A stretch of 64,000 nucleotides of DNA, taken from positions 1 to 64,000 of the forward strand of contig NZ_JAHBGC010000050.1 of the NCBI RefSeq assembly GCF_018390645.1, written 5' to 3'. Positions 32,156 to 40,905 of this stretch are shown piece by piece. This DNA is from Ancylobacter dichloromethanicus. Lineage in GTDB: Bacteria; Pseudomonadota; Alphaproteobacteria; Rhizobiales; Xanthobacteraceae. The position numbers and the translations under genes are program-made. The notes beneath the pieces were generated by a model. That model made no database searches and was not told the origin of the DNA. It saw nothing but the letters and a program-made list of their open reading frames with translations. Position 1 is the stretch's first letter, and every line of letters begins with the position of its first letter.

Positions 32156-32551
32156 ATGATCCGGTCCCAGCTCTTTCGACTTCTCTCGATCCTGGCGATC
32201 GTGGGCATGGTCGCTGTTCCCGTCGTTGCACCTGCGGGTGCCGGCATGGTGGCGGCTGTGTCGATGGCCGAGCCGTCGGATATGGCGATGTCGGACATGG
32301 ACATGTCGGATGCGGCGATGTCCGACGACATGCCGTGCTGCCCCTCCCAACAGCAGCAACAGACACCCGATTGCGGCAAGGCGACCTGCCCGTCGATGGC
32401 GCTCTGCTTTGCCAAGTGCTTCTCAAGCGGACCACCGGCAGCCGTCGTCCGGTCGTTGCCGATACACGCGGGCAAACTGTTCGGCCTGAAGGCCGATACC
32501 CGGCTCGCCAGCCTGGCGCCCCCGCCACTGATGCGACCTCCGCGAATCTAG
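32156..32551 (+). CDS. Small Met/Asp- and Cys-rich exported protein, head of the cus operon
   Basis: The 131-residue protein starts MIRSQLFRLLSILAIVGMVA (signal or anchor). It then has a striking repeat of Met-Asp pairs (DMAMSDMDMSDAAMSDDM) at about residues 42-59, a cysteine cluster PCCPSQQQQQTPDCGKATCP and CFAKCF, and a C terminus LMRPPRI. Met-rich repeats with cysteines are typical of periplasmic copper-binding proteins. It belongs with the DUF2946-like small proteins at 31460 and 37826. It precedes the FixH-like gene by 139 bases and may be the first gene of the plus-strand copper operon. Confidence 0.7.
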   Translation: MIRSQLFRLLSILAIVGMVAVPVVAPAGAGMVAAVSMAEPSDMAMSDMDMSDAAMSDDMPCCPSQQQQQTPDCGKATCPSMALCFAKCFSSGPPAAVVRSLPIHAGKLFGLKADTRLASLAPPPLMRPPRI

Positions 32552-32690
32552 GTCTCAGCGCCGGCCTTAGGGCTGGCGGATCGTCGGGCAGCCTGGGCGC
32601 TGCGCGGCGGTCTTGCGCGCCGCCATGTGCTGCCGCGCGCCACTCCGCCTTTCCGGTGGATCTGACACACTGAGACTCCAGGAACGACAC

Positions 32691-33095
32691 ATGACCACGT
32701 TCAATTCCGCGCGCGCCTTTGGCGCGGCGATCCTCGCCCTGTCATTGGCCGTGCCTCTGACGTCCACCTTCGCTGCCGCGAGCGACTACGAATTCCAGCT
32801 CGTCCAGACGGATATCAAGAAAGGCGACGCCCTCATTGCGGTCCGCCTGATCAACAAGAAGACCGGCAAGCCCGTGCCGGACGCCGTCATCTTCGCCACC
32901 CGGCTCGATATGGCACCCGAGGGCATGCAAAGCATGGCGACGAAACTGGAGCCAGTGTCCGGCGCGGAACCGGGGGTCTACCAGTTCAAGGCCAATCTCA
33001 GCATGGCCGGCGGCTGGCAGCTCTCGCTCGGCGCCAAGGTGCAGGGCGAGGCCGATACGGTCGAGAGCAAGCTGGTTCTCAAGGCAATCCCATGA
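32691..33095 (+). CDS. FixH/YtkA-like periplasmic protein
   Basis: The 134-residue protein has a signal peptide (ILALSLAVPLTSTFAAA) and one small beta-sandwich domain with IKKGDALIAVRLINKKTGKP, AVIFATRLDMAPEGM and YQFKANLSMAGGWQLSL. This pattern is that of the FixH/YtkA-like domain frequently found next to cusB; the conserved DM(A/G)P...M and AGGW motifs suggest a metal-linked accessory role. The start ATG follows AGGAACGAC. Its stop overlaps the cusB start (ATGA). Confidence 0.85.
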   Translation: MTTFNSARAFGAAILALSLAVPLTSTFAAASDYEFQLVQTDIKKGDALIAVRLINKKTGKPVPDAVIFATRLDMAPEGMQSMATKLEPVSGAEPGVYQFKANLSMAGGWQLSLGAKVQGEADTVESKLVLKAIP

Positions 33096-34504
33096 GACCC
33101 CGGATCGCTTCGGTGGTCCTCACCCTCGCCGCCCTGATGGCGGCGGGGGCCGGGGGATACTACGCCGGCCGCCATGAGCTCCGATTGCCGGAACTCGGGG
33201 CGTTTCCGCTTCCATCCGCCCGAGCCGCGCAGGTGGTGTCGGGACCAGTGATCTATTATCGCGACCCCGATGGCAGACCGTTCTACGCCGCCGAGCCCCG
33301 CAAGACGGCGGATGGGCGTGCCTTTCGGCCGGTCCATGCCAGCGAGGATGTCAGCTTCGAGGATGCGCTGGAAGACGTGTCCGCAGTCTCGGGAGCGGCA
33401 GGAACCAAGCGCGTCCTCTATTACCGCAACCCGATGGGCCTGCCCGACACCTCGCCGGTGCCGAAGAAAGATTCCATGGGGATGGACTACATCCCGGTCT
33501 ATGCGGGCGAGGACGATGACGGGAGCACCGTCAGGGTCAGTCCAGGTCGTCTGCAACGCACCGGCGTGCGCTCGGAACCCGCGCAGCAGCGCGTCCTTTC
33601 GGTCCCCATCCGCGGTTCCGGAACGATCCAGCTCGATGAACGGCGGATCGTCGTCGTCGCTGTGCGCTCCGACGCCTTCGTGGAGAACGTGTCCGAAGTG
33701 ACGACGGGCGACCGGGTGAAAAAAGGCCAGGCCCTCCTGCGCCTCTATTCGCCGGAGGTCACCGCCGCCGGTGCGCTCTATCTGACCGATCTCAACGGCG
33801 CCGGGCGCGACGCCCTCGCCGGCGGCGCGCGCCTGCGCCTTGAGAACCTCGGTGTTCCGGCGGACGCGATCGCCGAGATAGAACGCCAGCGCAAGGTTCC
33901 CCGCTTGGTCACATGGACTGCTCCGCGCGACGGTGTCGTGCTTGAGCGCAATGCCGTCGAGGGCATGAAGGCCGCTCCCGGAGACGTCCTGTTCCGGCTT
34001 GCGGATGTCTCCATCGTCTGGGCGCTGGTCGATGTCGCCGAGCGCGATCTGCCGATGATCGCGCTCGGGCAGCCCGTCTCGGTGCGCGCTCGCGGCTTCG
34101 TCGACCGGGTGTTCGCGGGCAAGGTCGCGATGATCTATCCGCAGGTCAACAAGGAGACGCGCACCACCCGCGTGCGCGTCGAACTCGCCAATCCCGACGG
34201 GATCCTGCGCCCCGACATGTATGTCGATGCCGACATCGCCACCGGCGCCGCGGCCTCGGTCGTCACCGTGCCAGCGAGCGCCGTGATCGACAGCGGCATG
34301 CGCCAAGTCGTGATCATCGACAAGGGCGAGGGCCGCTTCGAGCCTCGCCCGGTCAAGCTCGGCCGCCGGGACGCGGACTACGTCGAGATCCGGGACGGCG
34401 TCACGGCGGGCGACAAGGTCGTCGTCGCGGCGAACTTCCTCATCGATGCCGAAAGCAACCTCAAGGCGGCACTGAGCGGCCTCAACGGCGGGGTTCCCAA
34501 ATGA
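33092..34504 (+). CDS. cusB: CusB-type periplasmic adaptor of copper RND efflux pump
   Basis: The 470-residue membrane-fusion protein has an N-terminal anchor, then two copies of a heavy-metal-binding module: a full one at about residues 108-140 (YYRNPMGLPDTSPVPKKDSM then GMDYIPVY) and a degenerate one at about 52-85 (YYRDPDGRPFYAAEPRKTAD) lacking the methionines. The barrel-sandwich and beta-barrel parts follow (VKKGQALLRLYSPEV, RLADVSIVWALVDVAERDL). It links CusA to the TolC-like channel and delivers Cu+/Ag+ to the pump. Overlaps of four bases join it to the FixH-like gene before and to cusA after. Confidence 0.93.
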   Translation: MRPRIASVVLTLAALMAAGAGGYYAGRHELRLPELGAFPLPSARAAQVVSGPVIYYRDPDGRPFYAAEPRKTADGRAFRPVHASEDVSFEDALEDVSAVSGAAGTKRVLYYRNPMGLPDTSPVPKKDSMGMDYIPVYAGEDDDGSTVRVSPGRLQRTGVRSEPAQQRVLSVPIRGSGTIQLDERRIVVVAVRSDAFVENVSEVTTGDRVKKGQALLRLYSPEVTAAGALYLTDLNGAGRDALAGGARLRLENLGVPADAIAEIERQRKVPRLVTWTAPRDGVVLERNAVEGMKAAPGDVLFRLADVSIVWALVDVAERDLPMIALGQPVSVRARGFVDRVFAGKVAMIYPQVNKETRTTRVRVELANPDGILRPDMYVDADIATGAAASVVTVPASAVIDSGMRQVVIIDKGEGRFEPRPVKLGRRDADYVEIRDGVTAGDKVVVAANFLIDAESNLKAALSGLNGGVPK

Positions 34505-37500
34505 TCGGTCGCCTCATCGCCTGGTCGGCGCGCAATGTGATGCTTGTCCTGATCGGTACGGTCTTCGCCGTCTCGGCCGGCGTCTACGCCATTCGGACCT
34601 CGCCGCTCGACGCCATTCCCGACCTCTCCGACGTGCAGGTCATCGTCTATACCGAATATCCTGGCCAGGGGCCGCAGGTCGTCGAGGACCAGGTCACCTA
34701 TCCGCTGACGACGGCGATGCTGACGGTCCCGAAGTCGAAAGTCGTGCGCGGCTTCTCCTTCTTCGGCGTCTCCTTCGTCTATGTGATCTTCCAGGACGGC
34801 ACCGATCCCTATTGGGCGCGCAGTCGTGTCCTGGAATTCTTGAATGCCGCGGCACAACGCCTGCCGCAGGGCGTGACGCCCAGCCTCGGCCCGGATGCGA
34901 CGGGCGTCGGCTGGGTCTACCAATATGCCGTCATCGCCAAGGAGCGCACGCTGGCCGAACTGCGCTCGCTTCAGGACTGGACCATCCGCTACGGGGTCGC
35001 CAAGGCGGAAGGCGTCGCCGAGGTCGCCAGCGTCGGCGGCTTCGTCAAGCAGTACAATATCGTGGTCGACCCGCAGCGCCTGCGCGCCTTCGGCATCCCG
35101 CTCCAGAAGATCCGCGAGGCCGTCCGGGCGAGCAATATGGACACCGGCGGCAGATCCGTCGAATTGTCCGAGTTCGAGTTCATGGTCCGCGGCCGCGGCT
35201 ACCTCAGGGGCGTCGGCGATCTCGAGCAGATCGTCCTCAAGAATGACGGCGGCACGCCTGTCCTCCTGCGCGACGTCGCTTATGTCGAGCTCGGCCCCGA
35301 CGAGCGGCGCGGCATCACCGAGCTCAACGGCGAAGGCGAGGTCGCGAGCGGCATCGTCCTGCAGCGGTTCGGGGCGAACGCGCTCGACGTCATCGACAAC
35401 GTCAAGACGCGCCTTGCGGAGATCATGCCGAGCCTGCCCAAGGGCACGGAGATCGTCCCGGTCTATGACCGCTCGCAACTCATCGACGCGGCCATCGAAA
35501 CACTGAAGGGAACGCTCATTGAGGAGAGCGTCATCGTCGCGCTGGTGTCGATCGTGTTCCTCCTGCATGTCCGAAGCGCGCTGGTCGCCATTCTGATGTT
35601 GCCGGTCGGCGTGCTGATGGCCTTCGTGGCGATGAAACTGCTCGGCCTCGGTTCCAACATCATGAGCCTTGGCGGCATCGCCATCGCCGTCGGCGCTATG
35701 ATCGACGCCGCCATCGTGATGATCGAAAACGCTCACAAGCATCTTGAGCGGGCGCCGCCCGACAAGCCCCGCGTCGAGGTTCTGATAGAAGCGGCCAGGG
35801 AAGTCGGCCCGGCGCTGTTTTTCAGCCTTTTGATCATCACCGTCTCGTTCCTGCCGATCTTCACGCTGGAATCGCAGGAGGGCCGCCTGTTCGGGCCGCT
35901 CGCCTTCACCAAGACCTTCTCGATGGCGGCGGCCGCGCTGCTCTCGTTGACGCTGGTGCCGGCGCTGATGGTGATCTTCGTCCGGGGGCGGATCGTCCCG
36001 GAGCACAAGAATCCGATCAACCGCTTCCTGATCTTTATCTACCGGCCGGTCATTCGCGGCGTGCTCAAGGCCAAGACGCTGACGATCCTCGTCGCGCTCG
36101 CGGCACTCGGCGCCTCCTGGTGGCCCGCCACGCAGCTCGGCTCCGAGTTCATGCCGAATCTGAACGAGGGCACGCTAATGTACATGCCCACGACATTGCC
36201 GGGCATCTCGGTCACCAAGGCCGCGGAGCTTCTCCAGACCCAGGACCGCATCATCAAGTCCTTCCCCGAGGTCGAAACGGTCTACGGCAAGGCGGGACGC
36301 GCACTGACGGCGACCGATCCGGCGCCGACCGAGATGTTCGAGACCATCATCAACCTGAAGCCGAAGGATCAATGGCGGCCGGGCGTCACCATCGACAGCC
36401 TGAAGGCCGAGATGGACGCCGCGCTCCAGTTCCCCGGTGTCTCCAATGCCTGGACCATGCCGATCCGGGCCCGTATCGACATGCTCTCGACAGGGATCCG
36501 CACGCCCGTCGGCATCAAGGTATTCGGCACGGACCTGACGCAGATGGAGACCGCGGCGCGGCAGATCGAGACCGTGGTCAAGAAGGTTCCCGGCACGTCG
36601 AGCGCTTATGCCGAGCGGGTGATCGGCGGCTATTATCTCGATATCGTCCCGGATCGGAGTTCACTCGCGCGCTACGGGCTCATGATCGGCGACGTGCAGG
36701 ATGTGATCGCAACGGCGCTCGGCGGCGATGCGGTCACTACAGCGGTCGAGGGGCGCGAGCGCTACAGCGTCAACATCCGCTATCCGCGCGACTTCCGCAG
36801 CGACCCGTCCTCGATCGCCGGCAATGTGCTGGTGCCGTTGCCGAACGGCGGGACCGTGCCGCTCGGCGAGGTCGCCAAGGTGCAGCTCACCCGCGGGGCG
36901 ACCTCGATCCGCACGGAGAACGGCCAGCTCGCCATCTACATCTATGTCGACATCGCCGGCCGCGATCTCGGCGGATATGTCGCCGAAGCGCAGCGCGCCG
37001 TCGCGACGCAGATCGCGTTCCCGGCCGGGACCTATGTCTCGTGGAGCGGTCAGTTCGAATATCTGGAGCGCGCGGAGGCCCGGCTGAAGATCGTCGTCCC
37101 GGTCACGCTGCTGATCATCTTCCTGCTGCTCTATCTGAACTTCCGCCGGATTACCGAGACGCTGATCGTGATGCTGTCGCTGCCGTTCGCGCTGGTCGGC
37201 GGCCTCTGGCTGATGTGGTGGCTCGGCTTCAACATGTCGGTTGCGGTCGCTGTCGGCTTCATCGCGCTCGCCGGCGTGGCCGCGGAAACGGGTGTGATCA
37301 TGCTGATCTACCTCGACCACGCTTGGAGCGAACAGCGTGCGGTCGCTGAGGCGGCGCGCCGAAGTCTGACGCGGGCCGATCTCCAGCATGCCATCATGGA
37401 AGGGGCCGTCGAGCGCGTGCGGCCCAAGATGATGACCGTGGTCGCCATCATGGCCGGACTGATCCCGATCCTTTGGAGCACGGGAGCGGGTTCGGAAATC

Positions 37501-37674
37501 ATGCAGCGGATCGCCGTCCCGATGATTGGCGGTATGGTCTCCTCGACCCTGCTGACACTGATCGTGATCCCGGCCATCTATGGCCTGGTCAAGGGGTGGG
37601 GGCTGTCGTCGACTGCTGCGGCGTCCGACTCCGCGAGCTCGAAGTCCGTCGCCGGCCGGCTCGCCGCCGAATGA
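34501..37674 (+). CDS. cusA: CusA-type heavy-metal RND efflux pump
   Basis: At 1057 residues this is a full-length HME-RND transporter: membrane helix 1 (MLVLIGTVFAVSAGVYAI), PLDAIPDLSDVQVIVYTEYPG as in all CusA/CzcA proteins, the proton-relay helix 4 region GGIAIAVGAMIDAAIVMIEN with its Asp, and the second half beginning near YRPVIRGVLKAK. Methionines suited to copper transfer occur around the periplasmic cleft (NEGTLMYMPTTLPG; RARIDMLSTGIRTPVG). It expels Cu+ or Ag+ from periplasm and cytosol driven by protons. The LSTGIRTPVG(I/V)K motif is typical of the monovalent-metal class. It forms the pump with CusB and the TolC-like lipoprotein. Confidence 0.95.
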   Translation: MIGRLIAWSARNVMLVLIGTVFAVSAGVYAIRTSPLDAIPDLSDVQVIVYTEYPGQGPQVVEDQVTYPLTTAMLTVPKSKVVRGFSFFGVSFVYVIFQDGTDPYWARSRVLEFLNAAAQRLPQGVTPSLGPDATGVGWVYQYAVIAKERTLAELRSLQDWTIRYGVAKAEGVAEVASVGGFVKQYNIVVDPQRLRAFGIPLQKIREAVRASNMDTGGRSVELSEFEFMVRGRGYLRGVGDLEQIVLKNDGGTPVLLRDVAYVELGPDERRGITELNGEGEVASGIVLQRFGANALDVIDNVKTRLAEIMPSLPKGTEIVPVYDRSQLIDAAIETLKGTLIEESVIVALVSIVFLLHVRSALVAILMLPVGVLMAFVAMKLLGLGSNIMSLGGIAIAVGAMIDAAIVMIENAHKHLERAPPDKPRVEVLIEAAREVGPALFFSLLIITVSFLPIFTLESQEGRLFGPLAFTKTFSMAAAALLSLTLVPALMVIFVRGRIVPEHKNPINRFLIFIYRPVIRGVLKAKTLTILVALAALGASWWPATQLGSEFMPNLNEGTLMYMPTTLPGISVTKAAELLQTQDRIIKSFPEVETVYGKAGRALTATDPAPTEMFETIINLKPKDQWRPGVTIDSLKAEMDAALQFPGVSNAWTMPIRARIDMLSTGIRTPVGIKVFGTDLTQMETAARQIETVVKKVPGTSSAYAERVIGGYYLDIVPDRSSLARYGLMIGDVQDVIATALGGDAVTTAVEGRERYSVNIRYPRDFRSDPSSIAGNVLVPLPNGGTVPLGEVAKVQLTRGATSIRTENGQLAIYIYVDIAGRDLGGYVAEAQRAVATQIAFPAGTYVSWSGQFEYLERAEARLKIVVPVTLLIIFLLLYLNFRRITETLIVMLSLPFALVGGLWLMWWLGFNMSVAVAVGFIALAGVAAETGVIMLIYLDHAWSEQRAVAEAARRSLTRADLQHAIMEGAVERVRPKMMTVVAIMAGLIPILWSTGAGSEIMQRIAVPMIGGMVSSTLLTLIVIPAIYGLVKGWGLSSTAAASDSASSKSVAGRLAAE

Positions 37675-37825
37675 GACGTGAGCCAAGGCCGGATCGGCTG
37701 TCCCGGCCCAAGGGCCTCGCAAAGGGACAAGTTCTCGTGACGAGAGAACGCCTCAGAGAGGCCATTGATGTGGGTCAAGGTGGAATTGTGCGGAGGGTGC
37801 CTTCTTGAGGAGGCAGGGGTCGGGC

Positions 37826-38206
37826 ATGAGCGTCAGGTTGCAAACGATAGGACAGATGAGAGCGTTGCTGGCCTTTCTGGTCGCGATCGCGCTGCTGGTT
37901 GCGCCTGTCGTCAGCGCGCAGGCTATGCCGTGTCACGACCTTGTCCGCCACGAGCAAGCAACCATGATGGTAAGCGGCGAGTTTCAGGCTGCCATCAGCG
38001 GCGATGGGCTCCAAGGTCATTCTCACGCTGTCGACCATACGCTCTGTTGCAGCAGTGCCTGCGCATCCTGTGTCGTAGCGCTCGCTGCACCGGGTACGAC
38101 AGTCCCGCAGCGCATCGTGCTCACTGCGCGTTACGCACAGCGTGATGAGATCGTCCGCGGCCTAGCTTTTCCACCCACCCTCGGTCCTCCTCGAACCCGT
38201 GCCTGA
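37826..38206 (+). CDS. Small Cys/His-containing exported protein of unknown function
   Basis: The 126-residue protein starts MSVRLQTIGQMRALLAF with a signal peptide (FLVAIALLVAPVVSAQA). The mature part has PCHDLVRHEQATMM, then GHSHAVDHTLCCSSACASC and ends PPTLGPPRTRA. The layout matches the small proteins at 31460 and 32156 (signal, His or Met stretch, CC-x-C cluster, PPR end). It follows cusA by 151 bases and is followed by a perfect hairpin, so it may end the cus operon. A copper-binding role is inferred from composition and place only. Confidence 0.65.
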   Translation: MSVRLQTIGQMRALLAFLVAIALLVAPVVSAQAMPCHDLVRHEQATMMVSGEFQAAISGDGLQGHSHAVDHTLCCSSACASCVVALAAPGTTVPQRIVLTARYAQRDEIVRGLAFPPTLGPPRTRA

Positions 38207-38214
38207 TCAGACCT

Positions 38215-38241
38215 GACCCGATGCTGCACTGGCATCGGGTC
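38215..38241 (+). terminator. Perfect hairpin between the small Cys protein and the second multicopper oxidase
   Basis: Arms GACCCGATGC and GCATCGGGTC pair over ten bases around TGCACTG, nine bases after the stop codon. No T run follows, so it may act as an attenuator or Rho-dependent end. Confidence 0.55.
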
Positions 38242-38307
38242 GCTCTATGCGCATTCGCATGATCAGTCAGCCGGCCTGCTACCGGCAAGGGAACAAGGAC
38301 CCACACC

Positions 38308-39801
38308 ATGAATCGTCGTCACTTTCTGAACCGGATGATGGCCGGAGCGGCCGCATTCGGCACATCAGCCGCCTTCCATCCAATCAACGCCTGGGCGCAG
38401 GCCGTGCCCGATGCTCCGCCGCCCGCGTCAAACGCTACGCCGCGCCCGCTTGGCGTGGTCAGTCGGACCATCGAGGTCAATGGCAAGGCCGCGCGCGTGT
38501 TCGGGCTTGCCCAACCCGATGGCACGCCGGGCCTGACGCTGGATGCCGGGAGCAGCTTCGACGTCGCCCTCTCCAACCGGATCGGCGAGCCGACGCTGAT
38601 CCATTGGCACGGCCTGACACCGCCTTGGCCGATGGACGGCGTGCCGGACAATCCCGCCGCGCTCCTGGGACCCTCCGAAACTCGCCGCTACACGTTCCCG
38701 GCCGGCGCCGGAGGCACACACTGGATGCACGCCCATACGCTGCAGGAGCAGAACCTGCTGGCGGCGCCGCTGATCGTCCGGACCGCCGCCGACCGGCAGC
38801 GGGACGAGCAGGAGGTGGTGATCCTGCTGCACGACTTTTCGTTCACGCCTGCGGAAGAACTGCTCGCGAAGCTCAAAGGAAGCCCTGCCGCCGGCGGCAT
38901 GCCGATGGATCACGGCGCGATGGGCCGGAGCGATGCGATGAAGGGCATGGCCGGCATGACGGCCTCCGGCGCGACGGGCCAGATGCAAGGCATGCCGGGC
39001 ATGGCGATGGACCTCAACGACATCGACTATGACGCCTATCTCGCCAATGACCGCACGCTGGGTGACCCTGAGGTCGTGACGGTCGACAAGGGCGGCCGGG
39101 TGCGCCTGCGCATCATCAACGGCGCAACGGCGACCGCCTTCACCATCGATACTGGAAGGCTGGATGGGGAACTGATCGCAGTCGACGGTCAAGCGGTCCA
39201 GCCGATCGCCGGCCGGTCCTTCCCGATTTCCATGGGCCAGCGACTGGATATCCGGCTGGCCCTGCCGATGGCGGGCGGTTCGTACCCAATCCTCGCCCTT
39301 CGCGAGGGCAGCGCAGAACGAGCGGGGATCATCCTCGCATCCGCCGGCGCAGCCATCGCCAAGATTCCCGTGCTCGGACAGGCCAAGGGACCGGTGCTCG
39401 GGCTCGACCTCGAGCAGAGGCTGCGCGCAATCGAACCGCTGGCGCAGCGCGCCGCCGACCGCCGCTTCGCGCTCACCCTCACCGGCAACATGGCGGACTA
39501 TAGCTGGGGTATCGGAGGGGGCGACGCGCTGCAGATCAAGCGGGGAGAGCGCGTTGAGGTCGCATTGGCGAACATGTCCATGATGGCCCACCCGATGCAC
39601 CTGCACGGGCACGCATTCCAGGTGGTCGGCATCAACGGCAAGACGGTTGGCGGCGCGCTGCGCGACACCGTCCTGCTGCCGCCGATGGCGCGCGTGACCG
39701 TGGCATTCGACGCGGACAACCCCGGCCGCTGGCCGCTCCACTGCCACCATCTCTACCACATGGCGACCGGCATGATGTCGTTCGTCAGTTACGACGCGTG
39801 A
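38308..39801 (+). CDS. Multicopper oxidase, Tat-exported, second copy
   Basis: The 497-residue protein starts MNRRHFLNRMMAGAAAFGTS with a twin-arginine signal. Copper motifs: TLIHWHGLTPPWP, THWMHAHTLQEQN, HPMHLHGHAFQVVG and LHCHHLYHMATGMMSF with Cys, histidines and axial Met of the type 1 site. It differs clearly from the oxidase at 28180 and is closer to the bilirubin-oxidase/SufI-like domain order with a conventional HCHxxxHxxxGM end. A Met/His-rich loop (GGMPMDHGAMGRSDAMKGM and MQGMPGMAMD) near residues 195-235 probably collects copper. It should detoxify Cu+ in the periplasm alongside the CusBA pump. Confidence 0.92.
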   Translation: MNRRHFLNRMMAGAAAFGTSAAFHPINAWAQAVPDAPPPASNATPRPLGVVSRTIEVNGKAARVFGLAQPDGTPGLTLDAGSSFDVALSNRIGEPTLIHWHGLTPPWPMDGVPDNPAALLGPSETRRYTFPAGAGGTHWMHAHTLQEQNLLAAPLIVRTAADRQRDEQEVVILLHDFSFTPAEELLAKLKGSPAAGGMPMDHGAMGRSDAMKGMAGMTASGATGQMQGMPGMAMDLNDIDYDAYLANDRTLGDPEVVTVDKGGRVRLRIINGATATAFTIDTGRLDGELIAVDGQAVQPIAGRSFPISMGQRLDIRLALPMAGGSYPILALREGSAERAGIILASAGAAIAKIPVLGQAKGPVLGLDLEQRLRAIEPLAQRAADRRFALTLTGNMADYSWGIGGGDALQIKRGERVEVALANMSMMAHPMHLHGHAFQVVGINGKTVGGALRDTVLLPPMARVTVAFDADNPGRWPLHCHHLYHMATGMMSFVSYDA

Positions 39802-39860
39802 ATGGGGAGAGTGTCATGCAGCAACATGCCAATCATCTGCCCTCCACGACGGGTATCCGA

Positions 39861-40190
39861 GAACAACCGACCTCGGCGACAAACCATCCACTTGCCTCCG
39901 CGATCGTGGATGCGCCAAAGGAACGCGGCAACCGGTTCGGCGAAGCGCGGGATTTCGGCAGTTCGGTCGGCAAGGGCGTCGGCGGGTCGGTCGAAGGCAG
40001 GAAGCTCGCCACTGGCAGTCATCGCATCATGGCGGAAGCGGAAGTCGAGCTGTCGGCCTTGGCCGTCGAAGTCGAGCGGCTACGGGTGCAGGGTGCGACG
40101 GCGATCTTCGTAGCGATCGACAGAAAAGCGGACGGACCTCTCGCCATCGCCGTTCGGATCAAGGTGGCGGCTCCCCCAGCGATCCGGGCG
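39861..40190 (+). pseudogene. Internal fragment of a copper-type P-ATPase (N domain)
   Basis: The frame reads NHPLASAIVDAPKERGNRF, DFGSSVGKGVGGSVEGRKLA and AEVELSALAVEVERLRVQG followed by ATAIFVAIDRKADGPLAIA. This matches the nucleotide-binding domain of CopA-type pumps (SEHPLAxAIV, GKGV.G.V.GR, L..EGKTVMFVA.DG...G.IAVAD). The usual SEHP is NHP, and neither the DKTGT site before it nor GDGxND after it is present. It follows the oxidase gene, as copA often does in copper loci, so a pump gene was probably lost here by deletion. It is in the same frame as the nitroreductase gene downstream by chance or by the deletion. Confidence 0.75.
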
Positions 40191-40265
40191 TGCGGCAGGC
40201 AGTCATTCGCATCACGTCGCGCGCACGGCTTGCGATCCGTAGGCGACACAGCAAGGATAATCGCG

Positions 40266-40859
40266 ATGGAACTGACAGAGGCGATCTATGGGCGTCGCGC
40301 CACCCGGGCCTTTACGGGTGAAACCGTGACGAGGCCGGTGCTGGAGCGCCTGGTCGACGCGGCAATTCAGGCACCCAGTGCAGTCAATGAACAGCCTTGG
40401 GACTTTGTCGTCATTCAGAACGCGCTTCTGCTCGACCGCATCTCGGTCGCGGCCAAGGCGCATATGCTCGAAGCCATGGACAGCGGCACCTATCCGCATT
40501 GGCTTCGTGAAAGCATGGAAAATCCTGACTTTCACATCTTTTATCACGCGCCGGCGCTGATCGTCATTTCCGTGAGTGCCGGAGGCTGGGCTGCGGAGCA
40601 TGCGGCTCTGGCCGCAGAGAACCTGATGCTGGCGGCTTATGCTGAAGGCCTCGGCTCATGCTGGATCGGCTTCGCTCAGCGCTGGCTGGAGACCACCGAG
40701 GGCCGACGCGCCATCGACGTGCCCGAGGGGTTCGTGCCGGTCGCGCCAATCATCATAGGCCACCCGGCCGGAACGACGCCACCGGTGCCGCGCAAGCCCG
40801 CCCACCTGCGATGGGCCACAACACAACCGACGGTGATGAGCGCTATATCTACGTTATAG
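40266..40859 (+). CDS. Nitroreductase family flavoprotein
   Basis: The 197-residue protein starts MELTEAIYGRRATRAFTGE, with the FMN-binding R-R-S/A-xR motif, then AAIQAPSAVNEQPWDFVVI, the second FMN site, and ENLMLAAYAEGLGSCWIGF typical of the dimer interface and flavin pocket. These enzymes reduce nitro groups, quinones or other acceptors with NAD(P)H; in low-oxygen stress loci they are frequent members. The open frame extends upstream into the P-ATPase remnant, but family length and the ATG at 40266 set the true start. Confidence 0.88.
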   Translation: MELTEAIYGRRATRAFTGETVTRPVLERLVDAAIQAPSAVNEQPWDFVVIQNALLLDRISVAAKAHMLEAMDSGTYPHWLRESMENPDFHIFYHAPALIVISVSAGGWAAEHAALAAENLMLAAYAEGLGSCWIGFAQRWLETTEGRRAIDVPEGFVPVAPIIIGHPAGTTPPVPRKPAHLRWATTQPTVMSAISTL

Positions 40860-40905
40860 CGCTCTGAATCGGAGCGCCTGAAACCGCAGACGGGAGCACT
40901 GCCTA

